Positions 39,520 through 50,343 are shown, numbered from the stretch's first letter. The stretch is DNA of 64,000 bases from Providencia vermicola (GCF_020381325.1 NZ_JAGSPI010000005.1:280021-344020), one strand, 5' to 3'. A program made the numbers and translations. The notes: generated from the letters alone by a model not told the origin.

Positions 39520-40872
39520 ATGAATACTCTTGCCAAAAAGTTTGGTTTTTCAGCACACACCATTATTCAACTGATATTTATCACTGCAAACGCCCAGCTA
39601 TTGTATGCCTTTTGGGACTTGCGGAACTCCTTGCCCCTTGGCTTTCCTGTCGCAATGGGGATCACTGATGCGCAAGCAGGCCAGCTCTATTCCATGCAAG
39701 GCTTAGTTATCTTATTAGGTACTCTCGCTCTGGGTTGGGTCGGTGATAGATTTAAAGTCCGTGTGATTATGTTAATCACCACACTCGGCGTTGGCTTTAT
39801 TTCTCTCTTTATCGCCTTAAACTCACCAGGGTTAAGCATGCCAACTTTATTGCTGTGTTTTTTCTCCATGTTATTACTCAGTGAAGTGTTATTTAAACCC
39901 GCTAACTTTAAAGCGGTGAGTTTATCTACCACCAAAGAGCACCAAGGTGTTGCTTTTGGTATGTTTGAATTTGGACGAGGTTTATTAGCATTTTTGATGA
40001 GTCTATTATGGGCTGCAATGGTTTATTACGAAGCAAGTAGCCGCACCATGATGATCACATCATCCATTATTGTGCTCGCTACTGCGATATTGATTTTCTT
40101 AGCTGTACCGAAGGACGCGCGAGTTAGTGAGGACGCTGATACCGTAAACTCAGTGAAAGAAGCTCTGCTTGGCGTATTAAAAGTTATCAAATTACCGATT
40201 GTTTGGGTTACAGGCCTCAACGTTTTCTGTATTTACGGTACCTTTGTTGCAGCAGGTACCTACTTTGCTCGTTTCTTACAAGCAGGTTATGGTGCATCTG
40301 CAACCGTCGCTGCGGTATTTGTTTCCGTGGTAATTGCACTGCGAATGTTACCGTTATTATCCACATTGCTAGTCACATTAGCGTTTAAATCCACCGCCCA
40401 CTTTATGCGTTTTATGTCATTCGTTTTAGTGCTCCTACTCGCCGCTATTGGTATTTTGTTCTATATGAACCCAGCTTCTATCACGGAATTTATGGCAGGC
40501 CAAGCGCCTGACAATATCATTAGCCCTGCAGTTCGTAACACTATAATGATCCTGATGTTATGTGCCTCTGCATGCTGCTTTATGATCCGGGGCGTCTACT
40601 ATGCCCCGATCGGTGAGTTTGGGATTGATAAAAAGCATGCTTCCGCAGCAATGTCTTTAGCTATCACAATTGGTTACCTACCTGCACTACTGGCGCCATT
40701 AATTTTAGGTAAAATCATTTTTAGTCCACAATTAAATGAACAAGGGCAAGTCATCAAAGAAATTCTGACTCCAACCAATATTATTGGTAATGTTTTTATT
40801 GGGTTATCTGTCTTAACACTCATCGCCGCTTTACTGTCTTGGACCGTTATTAAAATGAAAAAAGCGCAATAA
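39520..40872 (+). CDS. Major facilitator superfamily transporter of unknown substrate
   Basis: This 450-residue inner-membrane protein has about 12 hydrophobic segments and the MFS loop GWVGDRFKVRVIM between segments 2 and 3. A second-half element, GVYYAPIGEFGIDKKHAS, resembles organophosphate- or YihN-type sugar transporters, but I cannot name the substrate. It is followed 77 bp later by a PI-PLC-like gene in the same direction without an obvious terminator between them, suggesting co-expression and a shared substrate such as an inositol- or glycerol-phosphate compound. That functional link is inference. Confidence 0.82.
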   Translation: MNTLAKKFGFSAHTIIQLIFITANAQLLYAFWDLRNSLPLGFPVAMGITDAQAGQLYSMQGLVILLGTLALGWVGDRFKVRVIMLITTLGVGFISLFIALNSPGLSMPTLLLCFFSMLLLSEVLFKPANFKAVSLSTTKEHQGVAFGMFEFGRGLLAFLMSLLWAAMVYYEASSRTMMITSSIIVLATAILIFLAVPKDARVSEDADTVNSVKEALLGVLKVIKLPIVWVTGLNVFCIYGTFVAAGTYFARFLQAGYGASATVAAVFVSVVIALRMLPLLSTLLVTLAFKSTAHFMRFMSFVLVLLLAAIGILFYMNPASITEFMAGQAPDNIISPAVRNTIMILMLCASACCFMIRGVYYAPIGEFGIDKKHASAAMSLAITIGYLPALLAPLILGKIIFSPQLNEQGQVIKEILTPTNIIGNVFIGLSVLTLIAALLSWTVIKMKKAQ

Positions 40873-40949
40873 CACATTGATATTATGACGACATAAGCCG
40901 TTGTAATAACGGCTTATTGTCTATTTAGAAAATGGACTAGGTAAGTACT

Positions 40950-41795
40950 ATGCAAAATAATAATTATATTGATTGGCTCAAATATGTTGCAGATGAATTA
41001 TCCGTAACTGATTTATTGATCCCTGGGACTCATGATGCCATCACATCAACCTGTGATCTGCCTTATTACCAAACCCAGACATTATCCCTAGTGGAGCAGC
41101 TTAACTGCGGTGTGCGTTTTTTTGATTTAAGGCTAACTCGCAATCTAAATATTGCACACCGTGAATGGCATAGCGACATCATGGCAGAAGACCTTCTTCA
41201 CTGCTTTATTTCTTTCCTTGATACACACCCTACTGAATTTGTCATTTTACGTATTCAAAATGCCAATGAGAAAAAAGATGACTTTGAGGCCTATAAACAG
41301 GCTCTTATCCCATTTATTGAGCCTTACCTAAAGCACCTTTTACTGCCTGAGCTAATTGATGAAAACACATTCAAGTGGCCCAGTGTAAAACAGTTAAGAG
41401 GCAAAATCTTGGTGATTGAATGTGCACCTCCAGAATTGCATGTATCAACGTTAAAGGATGGCACTCGTTGGGCACATAATTGGCATCAGAATCCCTTGAT
41501 TTCATTACAAGATAATTGGAATGGCCCCGAGGTTCAGGAAAAAATTGATGACATCCTGGCTTTAATTCACGGTGATGATGATTCCAATGACCAGCAACTC
41601 ATACTCAATCATATTAGTGCAACGAATGGTCATCTGGGCAGCCCAATCGCGTATGCAGACATCATTAACCCTATTATTCGCGATAAACTAGTTACATTAG
41701 ATCAGGCTACGCCAAAAGGCATATTAATCTTTGATTTTATTGATGAAGATTTAGCAAAGAAAACGATTAAAGTGAATCAATTACAATCTGCTTAA
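40950..41795 (+). CDS. Phosphatidylinositol-specific phospholipase C-like protein
   Basis: The 281-residue protein resembles bacterial PI-PLC (X-domain TIM barrel) along its length. PGTHDA (His28), FFDLR (Arg61), IAHREW (His70) and IFDFID (Asp262) match the two catalytic histidines, the substrate arginine and the aspartate of the Bacillus enzyme. HPTEFVILRI, RGKILVIE, LQDNW and SPIAYADIINP are further shared blocks. Such enzymes cleave phosphatidylinositol or GPI anchors to cyclic inositol phosphate. Unlike secreted homologues there is no signal peptide, so it would be cytoplasmic or exported another way. It is unusual in a Gram-negative enteric genome. Confidence 0.82.
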   Translation: MQNNNYIDWLKYVADELSVTDLLIPGTHDAITSTCDLPYYQTQTLSLVEQLNCGVRFFDLRLTRNLNIAHREWHSDIMAEDLLHCFISFLDTHPTEFVILRIQNANEKKDDFEAYKQALIPFIEPYLKHLLLPELIDENTFKWPSVKQLRGKILVIECAPPELHVSTLKDGTRWAHNWHQNPLISLQDNWNGPEVQEKIDDILALIHGDDDSNDQQLILNHISATNGHLGSPIAYADIINPIIRDKLVTLDQATPKGILIFDFIDEDLAKKTIKVNQLQSA

Positions 41796-41800
41796 CGCAA

Positions 41801-41842
41801 AAAAAAATGCCAATCAATAACAGATTGGCATTTCTATTTTAA
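41801..41842. terminator. Bidirectional terminator between the PI-PLC gene and topA
   Basis: AAATGCCAATC (41805-41815) pairs with GATTGGCATTT (41823-41833), flanked by a long A-run on the left and T residues on the right. Confidence 0.87.
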
Positions 41843-41864
41843 CCTGAAAAATAACCTTAACGAA

Positions 41865-44471
41865 TTATTTCTCTTTTACTTCCCATTTACCATCAACGTA
41901 AAAAGCACTCCAACCTGTTGCTTTACCGTCTTTTTCCGAAGAAACATATTGTTGCTTGGTTTTACGGCTAAAACGAACAACTGTTGGGTTACCTTCAGCA
42001 TCTTCAGCAGGTGCTTCTGCCAAGTAGGCAAGCTTTTCAGGTAGTCTGTCCTTAAAGCGTTGTAACTCAGCCACTAATGGCGCACGTGTTTCTCTCGATT
42101 TCGGGAAAGTATTGGCGGCAAGGAACACCCCAGCGGCACCATCACGCAACACAAAGTAAGCGTCAGATTTTTCACACGGTAATTCAGGCAGCGGAACCGG
42201 ATCTTCTTTCGGAGGCGCAACTTCACCACTTCTTAGGATTTTACGTGTGTTTTTACATTCTTCATTGGTGCAACCCATGTATTTACCAAAACGCCCCATT
42301 TTTAGGTGCATTTCAGAGCCACATTTGTCACATTCAATGACAGGGCCATCATAGCCTTTAATACGGAATTCGCCTTCTTCGATTTCATAACCTTCACACG
42401 CAGGGTTATTACCACAAACATGTAATTTACGTTGGTTATCAATCAAGTAGCTATCCATCGCTGTACCACATTTAGGGCAACGTCGTTTTGCTCTTAACGC
42501 GTTAGTTTCCGCATCATCCCCTTCAAGAATATTAAGTACTTCATCTTCAGGGATCAGGTTGATGGTTTTTTTACAGCGTTCTTTTGGTGGCAATGCATAG
42601 CCACTACACCCCAAGAATACCCCTGTAGATGCAGTGCGAATACCCATATGGCGTTCACAATCAGGACAGGTTATTGATGTTATAACCATCGGATTGGTAC
42701 GCATTCCCCCTTCTTCTGGATCTTTTTCCGCAACATCAAGCTGGGTACTAAAATCAGAGAAGAATTCATCAAGAACCGCTTTCCACTCGGCATCATGATT
42801 TGCAACATGGTCGAGCTGGTTTTCCATACGTGCGGTAAAATCGTAGTTCATCAAATCGTTGAAGTTTTCTTCTAAACGATCGGTAACGATTTCCCCCATT
42901 TTTTCTGCATAGAAGCGGCGGTTTTCAACTTTGACATATCCTCTATCTTGGATAGTCGAAATAATTGCCGCATAAGTTGAAGGACGACCAATTCCACGCT
43001 TTTCGAGTTCTTTAACCAGTGACGCTTCACTAAAACGTGCAGGCGGCTTAGTAAAGTGCTGACTTGGCAATAATTCAATTAATGATAGTTCCGTACCCAC
43101 TTGAATTGGCGGTAAGGTTTTATCTTCATCGTTTTTGCGCAGTGCAGGCATGACTTTCGTCCAACCATCAAAACGTAACGTACGCCCTTTGGCTTTCAGT
43201 TCAAAGTCTCCCGCTTTCACTGTTAAGGTCGTAGAGTCATATTTCGCTGGCGTCATTTGACACGCAACAAATTGATTCCAAATTAATTGGTACAACCGTT
43301 TTGCGTCATTTTCCATATCTTTTAGCGAATCAGGTAATACATCAACACTAGAAGGACGGATAGCTTCATGCGCCTCTTGGGAATTATCTTTGCTGCTATA
43401 TACATTGGCATCTTTCGGCAGATATTTCGCCCCAAAGTTGTCATTGATATAACCACGAACCATATCCAACGCATCTTGGCTCAAGTTAGTTGAGTCAGTA
43501 CGCATATAAGTAATGTAACCCGCTTCATACAGACGCTGGGCCATCATCATGGTTTTCTTCACCCCAAAGCCTAAACGCGTACTTGCCGCTTGTTGCAATG
43601 TTGAAGTGATATAAGGTGCACTTGGTTTACTTGATGTAGGGCGGTCTTCACGGTCAATAACCTCAAAGCGCGCTTTTTCAAGTAATTTTACCGCAGCGGT
43701 AGTTTGCGCTTTATTAACAGGTTTGAACGATTTGCCTGCTTGCGACGTCACTTCCATGCGTAAATTTGCAATATCTTTATCTGCTAAATCCGCGTGTAAT
43801 TCCCAATACTCTTCAGGAACAAACGCTTTAATTTCCCGCTCGCGCTCAACAATCAGTTTCACTGCAACAGATTGAACACGCCCCGCAGACAAACCTCTAG
43901 CCACTTTTTTCCACAATAATGGTGATACCATGTATCCCACAACGCGATCCATAAAGCGACGTGCTTGCTGAGCGTTAACCCGATCAATATTTAGCTCACC
44001 TGGGCTATCAAATGCTTGGGTGATGGCGTTTTTCGTAATTTCGTTAAACACAACACGACTAAAACGCGAATCATCACCGCCAATCACTTCACGTAAATGC
44101 CATGCGATCGCTTCCCCTTCGCGGTCCAAGTCCGTTGCGAGGTAGATGTGATCGGCATCCGCAGCCAGAGATTTCAGCTCAGAAACCACCTTTTCCTTAC
44201 CCGGTAGAATTTGATAATTCGCCTTCCACCCATGATAAGGGTCGATACCCATGCGATTCACTAATGCATCGCGTGGATCTTTTTTAACTTTCTTTGTTTT
44301 CTCGGTAGATGAGCCTGTACTCTTTTGTGAGCCGGTTTGTGAACCAGAGCCGCTTTTCGGCAGATCACGAATATGGCCGACGCTGCTTTTCACAACGTAG
44401 CCACTGCCAAGATACTTATTAATCGTCTTGGCTTTTGCCGGGGACTCCACGATAACAAGAGCTTTACCCAT
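41865..44471 (-). CDS. topA: DNA topoisomerase I
   Basis: TopA relaxes negative supercoils. The 868-residue product (E. coli 865) has the Toprim domain ([19 protein letters not shown], and [13 protein letters not shown]), the active-site tyrosine in [12 protein letters not shown] near residue 320, and C-terminal zinc ribbons with CxxC pairs ([22 protein letters not shown]). A Ser/Gly-rich low-complexity loop lies near residues 40-60. The cysB-topA-yciN-sohB order is that of E. coli with insertions between cysB and topA. Confidence 0.96.
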   Translation of the reverse strand: MGKALVIVESPAKAKTINKYLGSGYVVKSSVGHIRDLPKSGSGSQTGSQKSTGSSTEKTKKVKKDPRDALVNRMGIDPYHGWKANYQILPGKEKVVSELKSLAADADHIYLATDLDREGEAIAWHLREVIGGDDSRFSRVVFNEITKNAITQAFDSPGELNIDRVNAQQARRFMDRVVGYMVSPLLWKKVARGLSAGRVQSVAVKLIVEREREIKAFVPEEYWELHADLADKDIANLRMEVTSQAGKSFKPVNKAQTTAAVKLLEKARFEVIDREDRPTSSKPSAPYITSTLQQAASTRLGFGVKKTMMMAQRLYEAGYITYMRTDSTNLSQDALDMVRGYINDNFGAKYLPKDANVYSSKDNSQEAHEAIRPSSVDVLPDSLKDMENDAKRLYQLIWNQFVACQMTPAKYDSTTLTVKAGDFELKAKGRTLRFDGWTKVMPALRKNDEDKTLPPIQVGTELSLIELLPSQHFTKPPARFSEASLVKELEKRGIGRPSTYAAIISTIQDRGYVKVENRRFYAEKMGEIVTDRLEENFNDLMNYDFTARMENQLDHVANHDAEWKAVLDEFFSDFSTQLDVAEKDPEEGGMRTNPMVITSITCPDCERHMGIRTASTGVFLGCSGYALPPKERCKKTINLIPEDEVLNILEGDDAETNALRAKRRCPKCGTAMDSYLIDNQRKLHVCGNNPACEGYEIEEGEFRIKGYDGPVIECDKCGSEMHLKMGRFGKYMGCTNEECKNTRKILRSGEVAPPKEDPVPLPELPCEKSDAYFVLRDGAAGVFLAANTFPKSRETRAPLVAELQRFKDRLPEKLAYLAEAPAEDAEGNPTVVRFSRKTKQQYVSSEKDGKATGWSAFYVDGKWEVKEK

Positions 44472-44760
44472 ATTTACCTTTACCTAAATATCAACTATGA
44501 CGCACTTTTACATTAAAATGCGTAAAATGAGAATCTGTTTTTTATATTGCGACACAATCACAATATATCAATATATTTTCAATCAATTATTTGTGTTGAA
44601 ACAAAACTTATAATCTCAATCACGTTATTCTACAAGTCATGAAAGTCTTCTAGCTGACTGATTTTAACCATATAAAGGCATTAAGCCATAATTGAAAACC
44701 ACACACTCTACCTGATAAAATGCGAGAAGCAACCAATTATTTTTTCAAGGGAGCCCTATT

Positions 44761-45018
44761 ATGCAAGACGATCTACCGTACATTACAAAAACAGAGTTAC
44801 TTGAAAAAGCTAACGATATCATAAAGAAACATGACGAATATATTCACGGTATGTTTGTAGACACCGTAGAGCAGCATCGTGGTACGCTGGTTTTTAAAGG
44901 AGAATTCTTTCTCGATGAAAATGGTATCCCAACATTAAAAAGTACCGCTGCTTTTAATATGTACAAACATCTTGCCCATGTTCTTTCAGAACAATACCAA
45001 TTACGTGAAAATGATTAA
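44761..45018 (+). CDS. yciN: YciN-like small protein
   Basis: This 85-residue acidic soluble protein matches E. coli YciN in size and position, between topA and sohB and convergent with sohB. It has no signal peptide or membrane segment. GGGAG precedes the ATG. The role is unknown. A perfect hairpin follows. Confidence 0.85.
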   Translation: MQDDLPYITKTELLEKANDIIKKHDEYIHGMFVDTVEQHRGTLVFKGEFFLDENGIPTLKSTAAFNMYKHLAHVLSEQYQLREND

Positions 45019-45041
45019 TTAACATTCAATAATTGATAAAA

Positions 45042-45067
45042 AATTACCGGCCTTAGTGCCGGTAATT
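45042..45067. terminator. Hairpin between yciN and sohB
   Basis: AATTACCGGC (45042-45051) pairs with GCCGGTAATT (45058-45067) around CTTAGT. It lies between convergent genes; flanking T-runs are weak. Confidence 0.7.
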
Positions 45068-45110
45068 AATAGTAGAATTAAAACAGAATATTTGCGAGGC
45101 GACTATTCAT

Positions 45111-46157
45111 TTATAACATTGGTTTTTGGCCACGCTGCCACCAACGCAATAAAAGGTTATCAACACTATTTGCTGCGCTTCCCATGACTTTATCCACCAT
45201 TTTTTTACTCAGAACATAACGGACACCAACAATTTCTTTAGCATCAACTGCATCAATAATAATGTCATCACTGACGCCAATGCTATCCACAAGCCCTTTT
45301 TCTAACGCCTGTGCCCCGTACCAGTATTCACCCGTTGCAACCTTATCAATATCTAATGACGGACGATTTTGATGAACAAATTGCTTGAAAAGATCATGCG
45401 TTGAATTTAAATCTTCCACAAACTTTTTACGGCCTTGCTCAGTGTTTTCCCCAAGCAATGTCAGCGTTCTTTTATATTCACCAGCAGTATGAAGTTCAAC
45501 ATCAACATCATGTTTTTTTAATAAGCGATGAATATTAGGAATTTGTGCCACAACACCAATTGAGCCAATAATAGAAAATGGTGCAGCAACAATTTTATCT
45601 GCAATACAGGCCATCATATAGCCACCACTTGCTGCCACTTTATCAACAGCAACTGTCAACGGAATATTCTTTTCTTTTAAACGACGTAATTGTGATGCAG
45701 CAAGCCCATAACCATGAACCATACCGCCAGGGCTCTCCAAACGTAGTAAAACTTCATCTTGCGTATCAGCAACAGCCAGAACTGCACTGATTTCCTCCCT
45801 CAAAGATGCCACTTCGCGTGCATCCATGCTGCCTTTAAAGTCTAAGACATATAAACAGGGCTTTTTAATGGATGTTTGCCCAAGTTTAGCCCCTGATTTC
45901 TCACTTTTTGATTTTGCTTTTTGCTGTTTTTTGAATGCTTTGAGCCATGCTTTATGCTCAGATTCATTCATTTTCACTTGCTGCATCTGACGCTGGCGTT
46001 CGCGATAATTTTCACCCAAATCAGTGAGTTTTAACGAACCTTTAGCACTTTGGCGACGCATACCTACACCAAAGACAAAAACAGCTAACAAAACGATAGC
46101 CACCACGATAGTGACCACTTTTGCTAAAAATAATCCATACAAAGAGAAATACTCCAC
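45111..46157 (-). CDS. sohB: S49-family inner-membrane peptidase SohB
   Basis: SohB is a signal-peptide-peptidase-A-like serine protease of the periplasmic side of the inner membrane. The 348-residue protein has an N-terminal membrane segment (VVTIVVAIVLLAVFVFGVGM), a charged linker, and the S49 core with RLESPGGMVHGYG and the nucleophile segment VAASGGYMMACIAD. The start is GTG at 46157, with AAGGAT six bases upstream. It lies between yciN and yciK as in E. coli. Confidence 0.93.
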   Translation of the reverse strand: MEYFSLYGLFLAKVVTIVVAIVLLAVFVFGVGMRRQSAKGSLKLTDLGENYRERQRQMQQVKMNESEHKAWLKAFKKQQKAKSKSEKSGAKLGQTSIKKPCLYVLDFKGSMDAREVASLREEISAVLAVADTQDEVLLRLESPGGMVHGYGLAASQLRRLKEKNIPLTVAVDKVAASGGYMMACIADKIVAAPFSIIGSIGVVAQIPNIHRLLKKHDVDVELHTAGEYKRTLTLLGENTEQGRKKFVEDLNSTHDLFKQFVHQNRPSLDIDKVATGEYWYGAQALEKGLVDSIGVSDDIIIDAVDAKEIVGVRYVLSKKMVDKVMGSAANSVDNLLLRWWQRGQKPML

Positions 46158-46335
46158 AACATGATCCTTCTGATATTTATCTTCAACACAAAAATAATCT
46201 CACGATTATGGGTAAACAACCAGAAAAAATCGTATTTCACACCATAAACTACGTAGATTTCTATGTTAGATTAGCCAAAAAAACAAATCAGTGCGATGAT
46301 ACCGTTACATTTAATTCACAATCATAGGAAAGATT

Positions 46336-47100
46336 ATGCTTCAATATCAGCCTAGACAAGACCTATTGAAAGGCAAAACGATACTCATAACTGGCGCAGG
46401 CGATGGCATTGGTCGTGAAGCCGCCCTGACCTATGCCCGATTCGGTGCATCATTGGTTCTTGTCGGAAGAACTCAACACAAATTAGACGCTGTTAGCCAA
46501 GAAATCACTGCAATTTCAGGCAAGAAATCGCCATGTTATGTTTTGGATTTATTGACAGCAACCAATGAAAACTGCCAATCATTAGCCACGCAAATATCTA
46601 ACACTGTTCCTTATCTGGATGGCGTCTTGCATAATGCGGGGATTCTTGGTGTTGTCGCCCCCATTTCAGAACAACCGCCCCAACTATGGCATGATGTGAT
46701 GCAGATCAACGTCAATGCGACCTTTATGCTTACGCAATCCCTACTCCCTTTACTCTTGAAAGCGCCAAATCCATCATTAGTTTTCACAAGTTCGAGTGTT
46801 GGGAAGCAAGGCCGTGCTGGTTGGGGAGCTTACGCTGTCTCTAAATTTGCAACAGAAGGCCTAATGCAAGTGCTTGCTGAGGAATATAAAAATAGTCATT
46901 TACGCGTTAACTGCATTAATCCTGGAGGAACCCGTACCAGTATGCGTGCCAGCGCATTCCCTGAAGAAGACCCTCAAAAACTCAAAACCCCAGCGGATAT
47001 TATGCCTATTTATGTTTATTTAATGGGTGATGACAGCATCCGCAAAACAGGTAGCAGTTATGATGCACAACCAGGCCGTAAACCAGGTGCAGCGGAGTAA
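46336..47100 (+). CDS. yciK: YciK-like short-chain dehydrogenase/reductase
   Basis: The 254-residue SDR protein has the nucleotide-binding TGAGDGIGREA motif, NAG in LHNAGILG, and the catalytic Ser/Tyr/Lys set in FTSSSVGKQGRAGWGAYAVS followed by KFA. Its substrate is unknown. It is divergent from sohB and 6 bp upstream of cobA, an arrangement kept in E. coli (yciK-btuR), implying one transcript. Confidence 0.93.
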   Translation: MLQYQPRQDLLKGKTILITGAGDGIGREAALTYARFGASLVLVGRTQHKLDAVSQEITAISGKKSPCYVLDLLTATNENCQSLATQISNTVPYLDGVLHNAGILGVVAPISEQPPQLWHDVMQINVNATFMLTQSLLPLLLKAPNPSLVFTSSSVGKQGRAGWGAYAVSKFATEGLMQVLAEEYKNSHLRVNCINPGGTRTSMRASAFPEEDPQKLKTPADIMPIYVYLMGDDSIRKTGSSYDAQPGRKPGAAE

Positions 47101-47106
47101 TTTATT

Positions 47107-47697
47107 ATGTCACAAAGTCGACATGAAGAACGTCAACAACGCTTAAAAGAAAAAGTCGATGCGCGTATTGAAGCTGCTCAAATTGAACGTGGGATTATTA
47201 TCATCTTCACTGGTAACGGCAAAGGCAAGACGACCGCCGCATTTGGTACAGTCTGTCGAGCCATCGGTCATGGTAAAAAAGCGGCTGTTGTGCAATTTAT
47301 TAAAGGAAGCTGGGATAATGGTGAACGTGAACTCTTAGAGCCGCTTGGCGCGCCTTTTTTTGTGATGTCCACTGGCTTCACGTGGGAAACACAAAATAAA
47401 GAGACGGACACACTTGCCTGCCTTGAAACCTGGCATCATGCAAAACGACTTTTAAGCGATCCTCAATATGATTTGGTTGTCTTAGATGAGCTAACCTATA
47501 TGGTCAGCTATCATTACCTTAGGTTAGACGACGTTATACAAGCCTTACAGGGTCGTCCTGCCAACCAATCCGTCATCATTACAGGTAGAGGATGCCACCG
47601 TGATTTAATTAATTTAGCGGATACAGTCACTGAAATGCGCCCTGTTAAACATGCGTTTGATGTTGGTATTAAAGCGCAAAAAGGTATTGACTGGTAA
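47107..47697 (+). CDS. cobA: Cob(I)alamin adenosyltransferase
   Basis: CobA (BtuR) transfers the adenosyl group of ATP to cobalamin in coenzyme B12 formation and salvage. The 196-residue protein has the P-loop TGNGKGKTTAAFG and the conserved VLDELTYMVSY and VIITGRGCHRDLI segments. It follows yciK closely and ends at a long hairpin. Confidence 0.94.
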   Translation: MSQSRHEERQQRLKEKVDARIEAAQIERGIIIIFTGNGKGKTTAAFGTVCRAIGHGKKAAVVQFIKGSWDNGERELLEPLGAPFFVMSTGFTWETQNKETDTLACLETWHHAKRLLSDPQYDLVVLDELTYMVSYHYLRLDDVIQALQGRPANQSVIITGRGCHRDLINLADTVTEMRPVKHAFDVGIKAQKGIDW

Positions 47698-48178
47698 ACG
47701 ATAAAAATTAACTTAGCAATATAAGCTAAAATAAGACTATTGCTAAGTTCTCTTTTTATACATGATAAGTTTAATCAAATCATCTTGTGTGTGAATTTAA
47801 TCATTCGCATTTATTCCCAATTCGGCTTTAATTATATCGACCATTTTTACAATATAAATTCAGACCATAAATTATTCTAATGATTAAACTTATCGTTTCC
47901 CTATTTAATATAAACCACTACGTGTTACCCCTTGAGTAAACATACCGAAAATCGCAATACAGAAAGAAACTTAACCCACTGATAAAAAACAACTTAAATA
48001 TAAAATAACGCATTTATTCTAGCTTTATTCATACTAGGTTATTATTCAATACCGAATAACAACTTAACCCATGTTAACATTATTAATTTTATTTAATTTT
48101 ATATTTCCGCATAATTAAATTGCAATAATGGATTGTTAGTTATTTTAGATATTGTCTATTTTAATTTAAGGGATATAT
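47698..48178. other. AT-rich leader region of the first TpsA-like gene
   Basis: After the cobA terminator this 481-bp stretch is very AT-rich and has no supported gene. Its last 20 bases (ending GGGATATAT before the ATG) and a 9-mer ACGTGTTAC at 47920-47928 recur at nearly the same distances upstream of the second TpsA-like gene, so regulatory function is likely. Confidence 0.5.
47710..47759 (+). terminator. Intrinsic terminator of yciK-cobA
   Basis: AACTTAGCAATA (47710-47721) pairs perfectly with TATTGCTAAGTT (47738-47749), followed by CTCTTTTT. Confidence 0.85.
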
Positions 48179-50326
48179 ATGCAAAACGTTTTAATGAATA
48201 CCTTCAATGTACCTAAATTGAAATTTAAACCTTTATTTCTGTGTGTTTCAATGATTGTCGGTTCAACAACGGTTGCTCAAGCTGCCATTACGCCAACAAA
48301 TGGTGCAGGAGTAATGGTTCAAGGTAATGGTCCAACCATTGTTTATATTAATAAACCGTCTGAAAGTGGTGTTTCTCACAACATTTACAGCCAGTTTGAT
48401 GTTGACCAAAAAGGTGTTATTTTAAACAATAGTGCTGGCCTTTCGAATACCACAATAGGGGGCAAAATTGGCGGTAATGGCAATGTCGCAGGTAACCGCG
48501 CAAAAGTAATCCTAAATGAGGTCAATTCCAATACGGCAACAACATTAAATGGCATAATTGAGGTCGCTGGCGGTAAAGCACAAGTGATTGTTGCAAATGC
48601 ATCAGGTATCACCTGTAATAACTGCGGATTTATTAATACCAACCGTACCACATTAACTACGGGTAAAGTTTCCTTAGATGGCAATAACTTAGTCAATGAC
48701 TACAATGTGCAACAAGGAAAAATTGCCATCAATGGTAGTTTCAATGCAAACTCCCCTACTGATATAATTGCACGCTCTGTCGCGATTAACGGCGCTGTTA
48801 CAGCTCAACGCCTAAACGTTGTTGCAGGGAATAACCGTGTGAATTCCGCTGGTGATGTTATTGGTACGACAACCGCCATTGGTGCAAAACCAAGTATTGG
48901 TATCGACGTTTCCGCCTTAGGCGGCATGTATGCGAATAAAATTTCGTTAATGGCGACCGAAACAGGTGTTGGTGTATCTAACGCAGGTGATATCGCTTCA
49001 CATAATGGTGCAATTACCATTGATAGCGCAGGCACTGTCAATAATAATAATGGCAACATTCACTCAGCAAATACCCTCTCGATTAATGCGACTGGGCTGA
49101 CAAATAGCGGCACTATTTCCGCAGCAAAAAGTGTCAACATTCAGGCTGCAGGCACAGGTGCAATTAATAACGACCGTGGACACATTTCGTCCCTGAATAA
49201 CGATGTAAATTTAACGACATTAGGTACTTTGTCAAATAACAACGGAACCATTGAAGCCCAACAAAATGTGACCACGTTATCTGATACTATCGTTAATGAT
49301 AATGGATCATTTAAAGCTACCCGAGGCAGCCTCAACGTCCATTCTACCAATGTGATCTATAACCGCGATAATATGGGAAATCCAAATGACCCAGCGAAAG
49401 GCTTTATTGCTGGTCAAGATATCACTATTGATGCCGTTCGTATTGTGAATGAGAACTCCAACATCACTGCGGGTCGTGATATCACCTTAAACGCGCAAAA
49501 CTCTATCGAAAACATGGCTAACAGTAAGATTGTGGCACAGCGACGTGCTGAGGTGAATACCATGTATTTAACACAATCTAACTCAGAGTTAAATGCTGTT
49601 AAAGGCCGTATGGATCTTGATGCTTCTGTCGCATTGACTAATGACCCTCGTTCAAAAATTCATAGTGGTAAATTACTGAATATCAATGCAAACCAATTAA
49701 CAAACTCAGGTTCGATTATTTCTGATAATGGCAAAACAGAAATAAAATCCAATATACTCAGTAATCGTTCTGGTTATATTAAAGGTAAAAACTTAACAAT
49801 AACTGCGCATAATATTGATAACCAATCTGGTTTAATTAACGCTGAAAGCAACTTAGATATTGAAACTAGCCATTTAAACAATAACTATAGTGCTGATTTT
49901 AAAAACGTAAACGCACAATTTGGTTTAACAGACCAAAATGGTGGTTTGCAAACCAATGATGGTACTATCAAAGTTAAAAGTGATAACCTTTATAACGTAT
50001 ATGGTTCAATCGTAGCTAATGCGAATAATAACGTTGCCTCTCGCAGCGATATTGATATTAAAACAAAAGCAACACTGAACAATAATTATGGCCAAATTAC
50101 GGGGATTAATAACCATAATGTGAGTACTGCTACACTCGATAATTATGCAGGAAAAATGGTATCTGGCAAAAACATGACCATTGAAGCTAAAAATCGCGTG
50201 AATAACCAATATGGAACTATTAGCTCTAACAATACGACGAAGGTCACTAGTCCAATTGTAACAAGTGGAACAACAGGTTCTATCACGGGTAACCGTGTTG
50301 TTATTGACGCAATTGTAAATAACTAA
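48179..50326 (+). CDS. Short TpsA-like exoprotein with haemagglutination (TPS) domain, copy 1
   Basis: The 715-residue protein has a signal peptide ending VAQA near residue 36, then a two-partner-secretion domain (about residues 40-290): GVSHNIYSQFDVDQKGVILN, EVAGGKAQVIVANASGITCN and NCGFINTNRTTLTTG. The CxxC pair in TCNNC is the form seen in Serratia and Proteus haemolysins (ShlA/HpmA), though the usual NPNG reads NASG. The rest is repetitive Asn-rich beta-helix ending in DAIVNN. It lacks any C-terminal toxin or haemolysin module and is under half the usual length. No TpsB pore gene is nearby, so export would need one elsewhere. It is a full-length paralogue of the gene at 61620. Confidence 0.88.
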   Translation: MQNVLMNTFNVPKLKFKPLFLCVSMIVGSTTVAQAAITPTNGAGVMVQGNGPTIVYINKPSESGVSHNIYSQFDVDQKGVILNNSAGLSNTTIGGKIGGNGNVAGNRAKVILNEVNSNTATTLNGIIEVAGGKAQVIVANASGITCNNCGFINTNRTTLTTGKVSLDGNNLVNDYNVQQGKIAINGSFNANSPTDIIARSVAINGAVTAQRLNVVAGNNRVNSAGDVIGTTTAIGAKPSIGIDVSALGGMYANKISLMATETGVGVSNAGDIASHNGAITIDSAGTVNNNNGNIHSANTLSINATGLTNSGTISAAKSVNIQAAGTGAINNDRGHISSLNNDVNLTTLGTLSNNNGTIEAQQNVTTLSDTIVNDNGSFKATRGSLNVHSTNVIYNRDNMGNPNDPAKGFIAGQDITIDAVRIVNENSNITAGRDITLNAQNSIENMANSKIVAQRRAEVNTMYLTQSNSELNAVKGRMDLDASVALTNDPRSKIHSGKLLNINANQLTNSGSIISDNGKTEIKSNILSNRSGYIKGKNLTITAHNIDNQSGLINAESNLDIETSHLNNNYSADFKNVNAQFGLTDQNGGLQTNDGTIKVKSDNLYNVYGSIVANANNNVASRSDIDIKTKATLNNNYGQITGINNHNVSTATLDNYAGKMVSGKNMTIEAKNRVNNQYGTISSNNTTKVTSPIVTSGTTGSITGNRVVIDAIVNN

Positions 50327-50343
50327 CTGTCATTCATGTATTA

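Noticed and set aside
42058..42070. GCGTTGTAACTCAG as a third Ter site within topA
   Set aside because: Only the TTGTAACT centre matches; the conserved ATG on the left and AAA on the right are missing.
48179..50326. First TpsA-like gene as a truncated CdiA toxin gene
   Set aside because: No VENN/pretoxin or immunity gene follows, a terminator lies right after the stop, and the second copy has the same length and ending, so truncation is not indicated.
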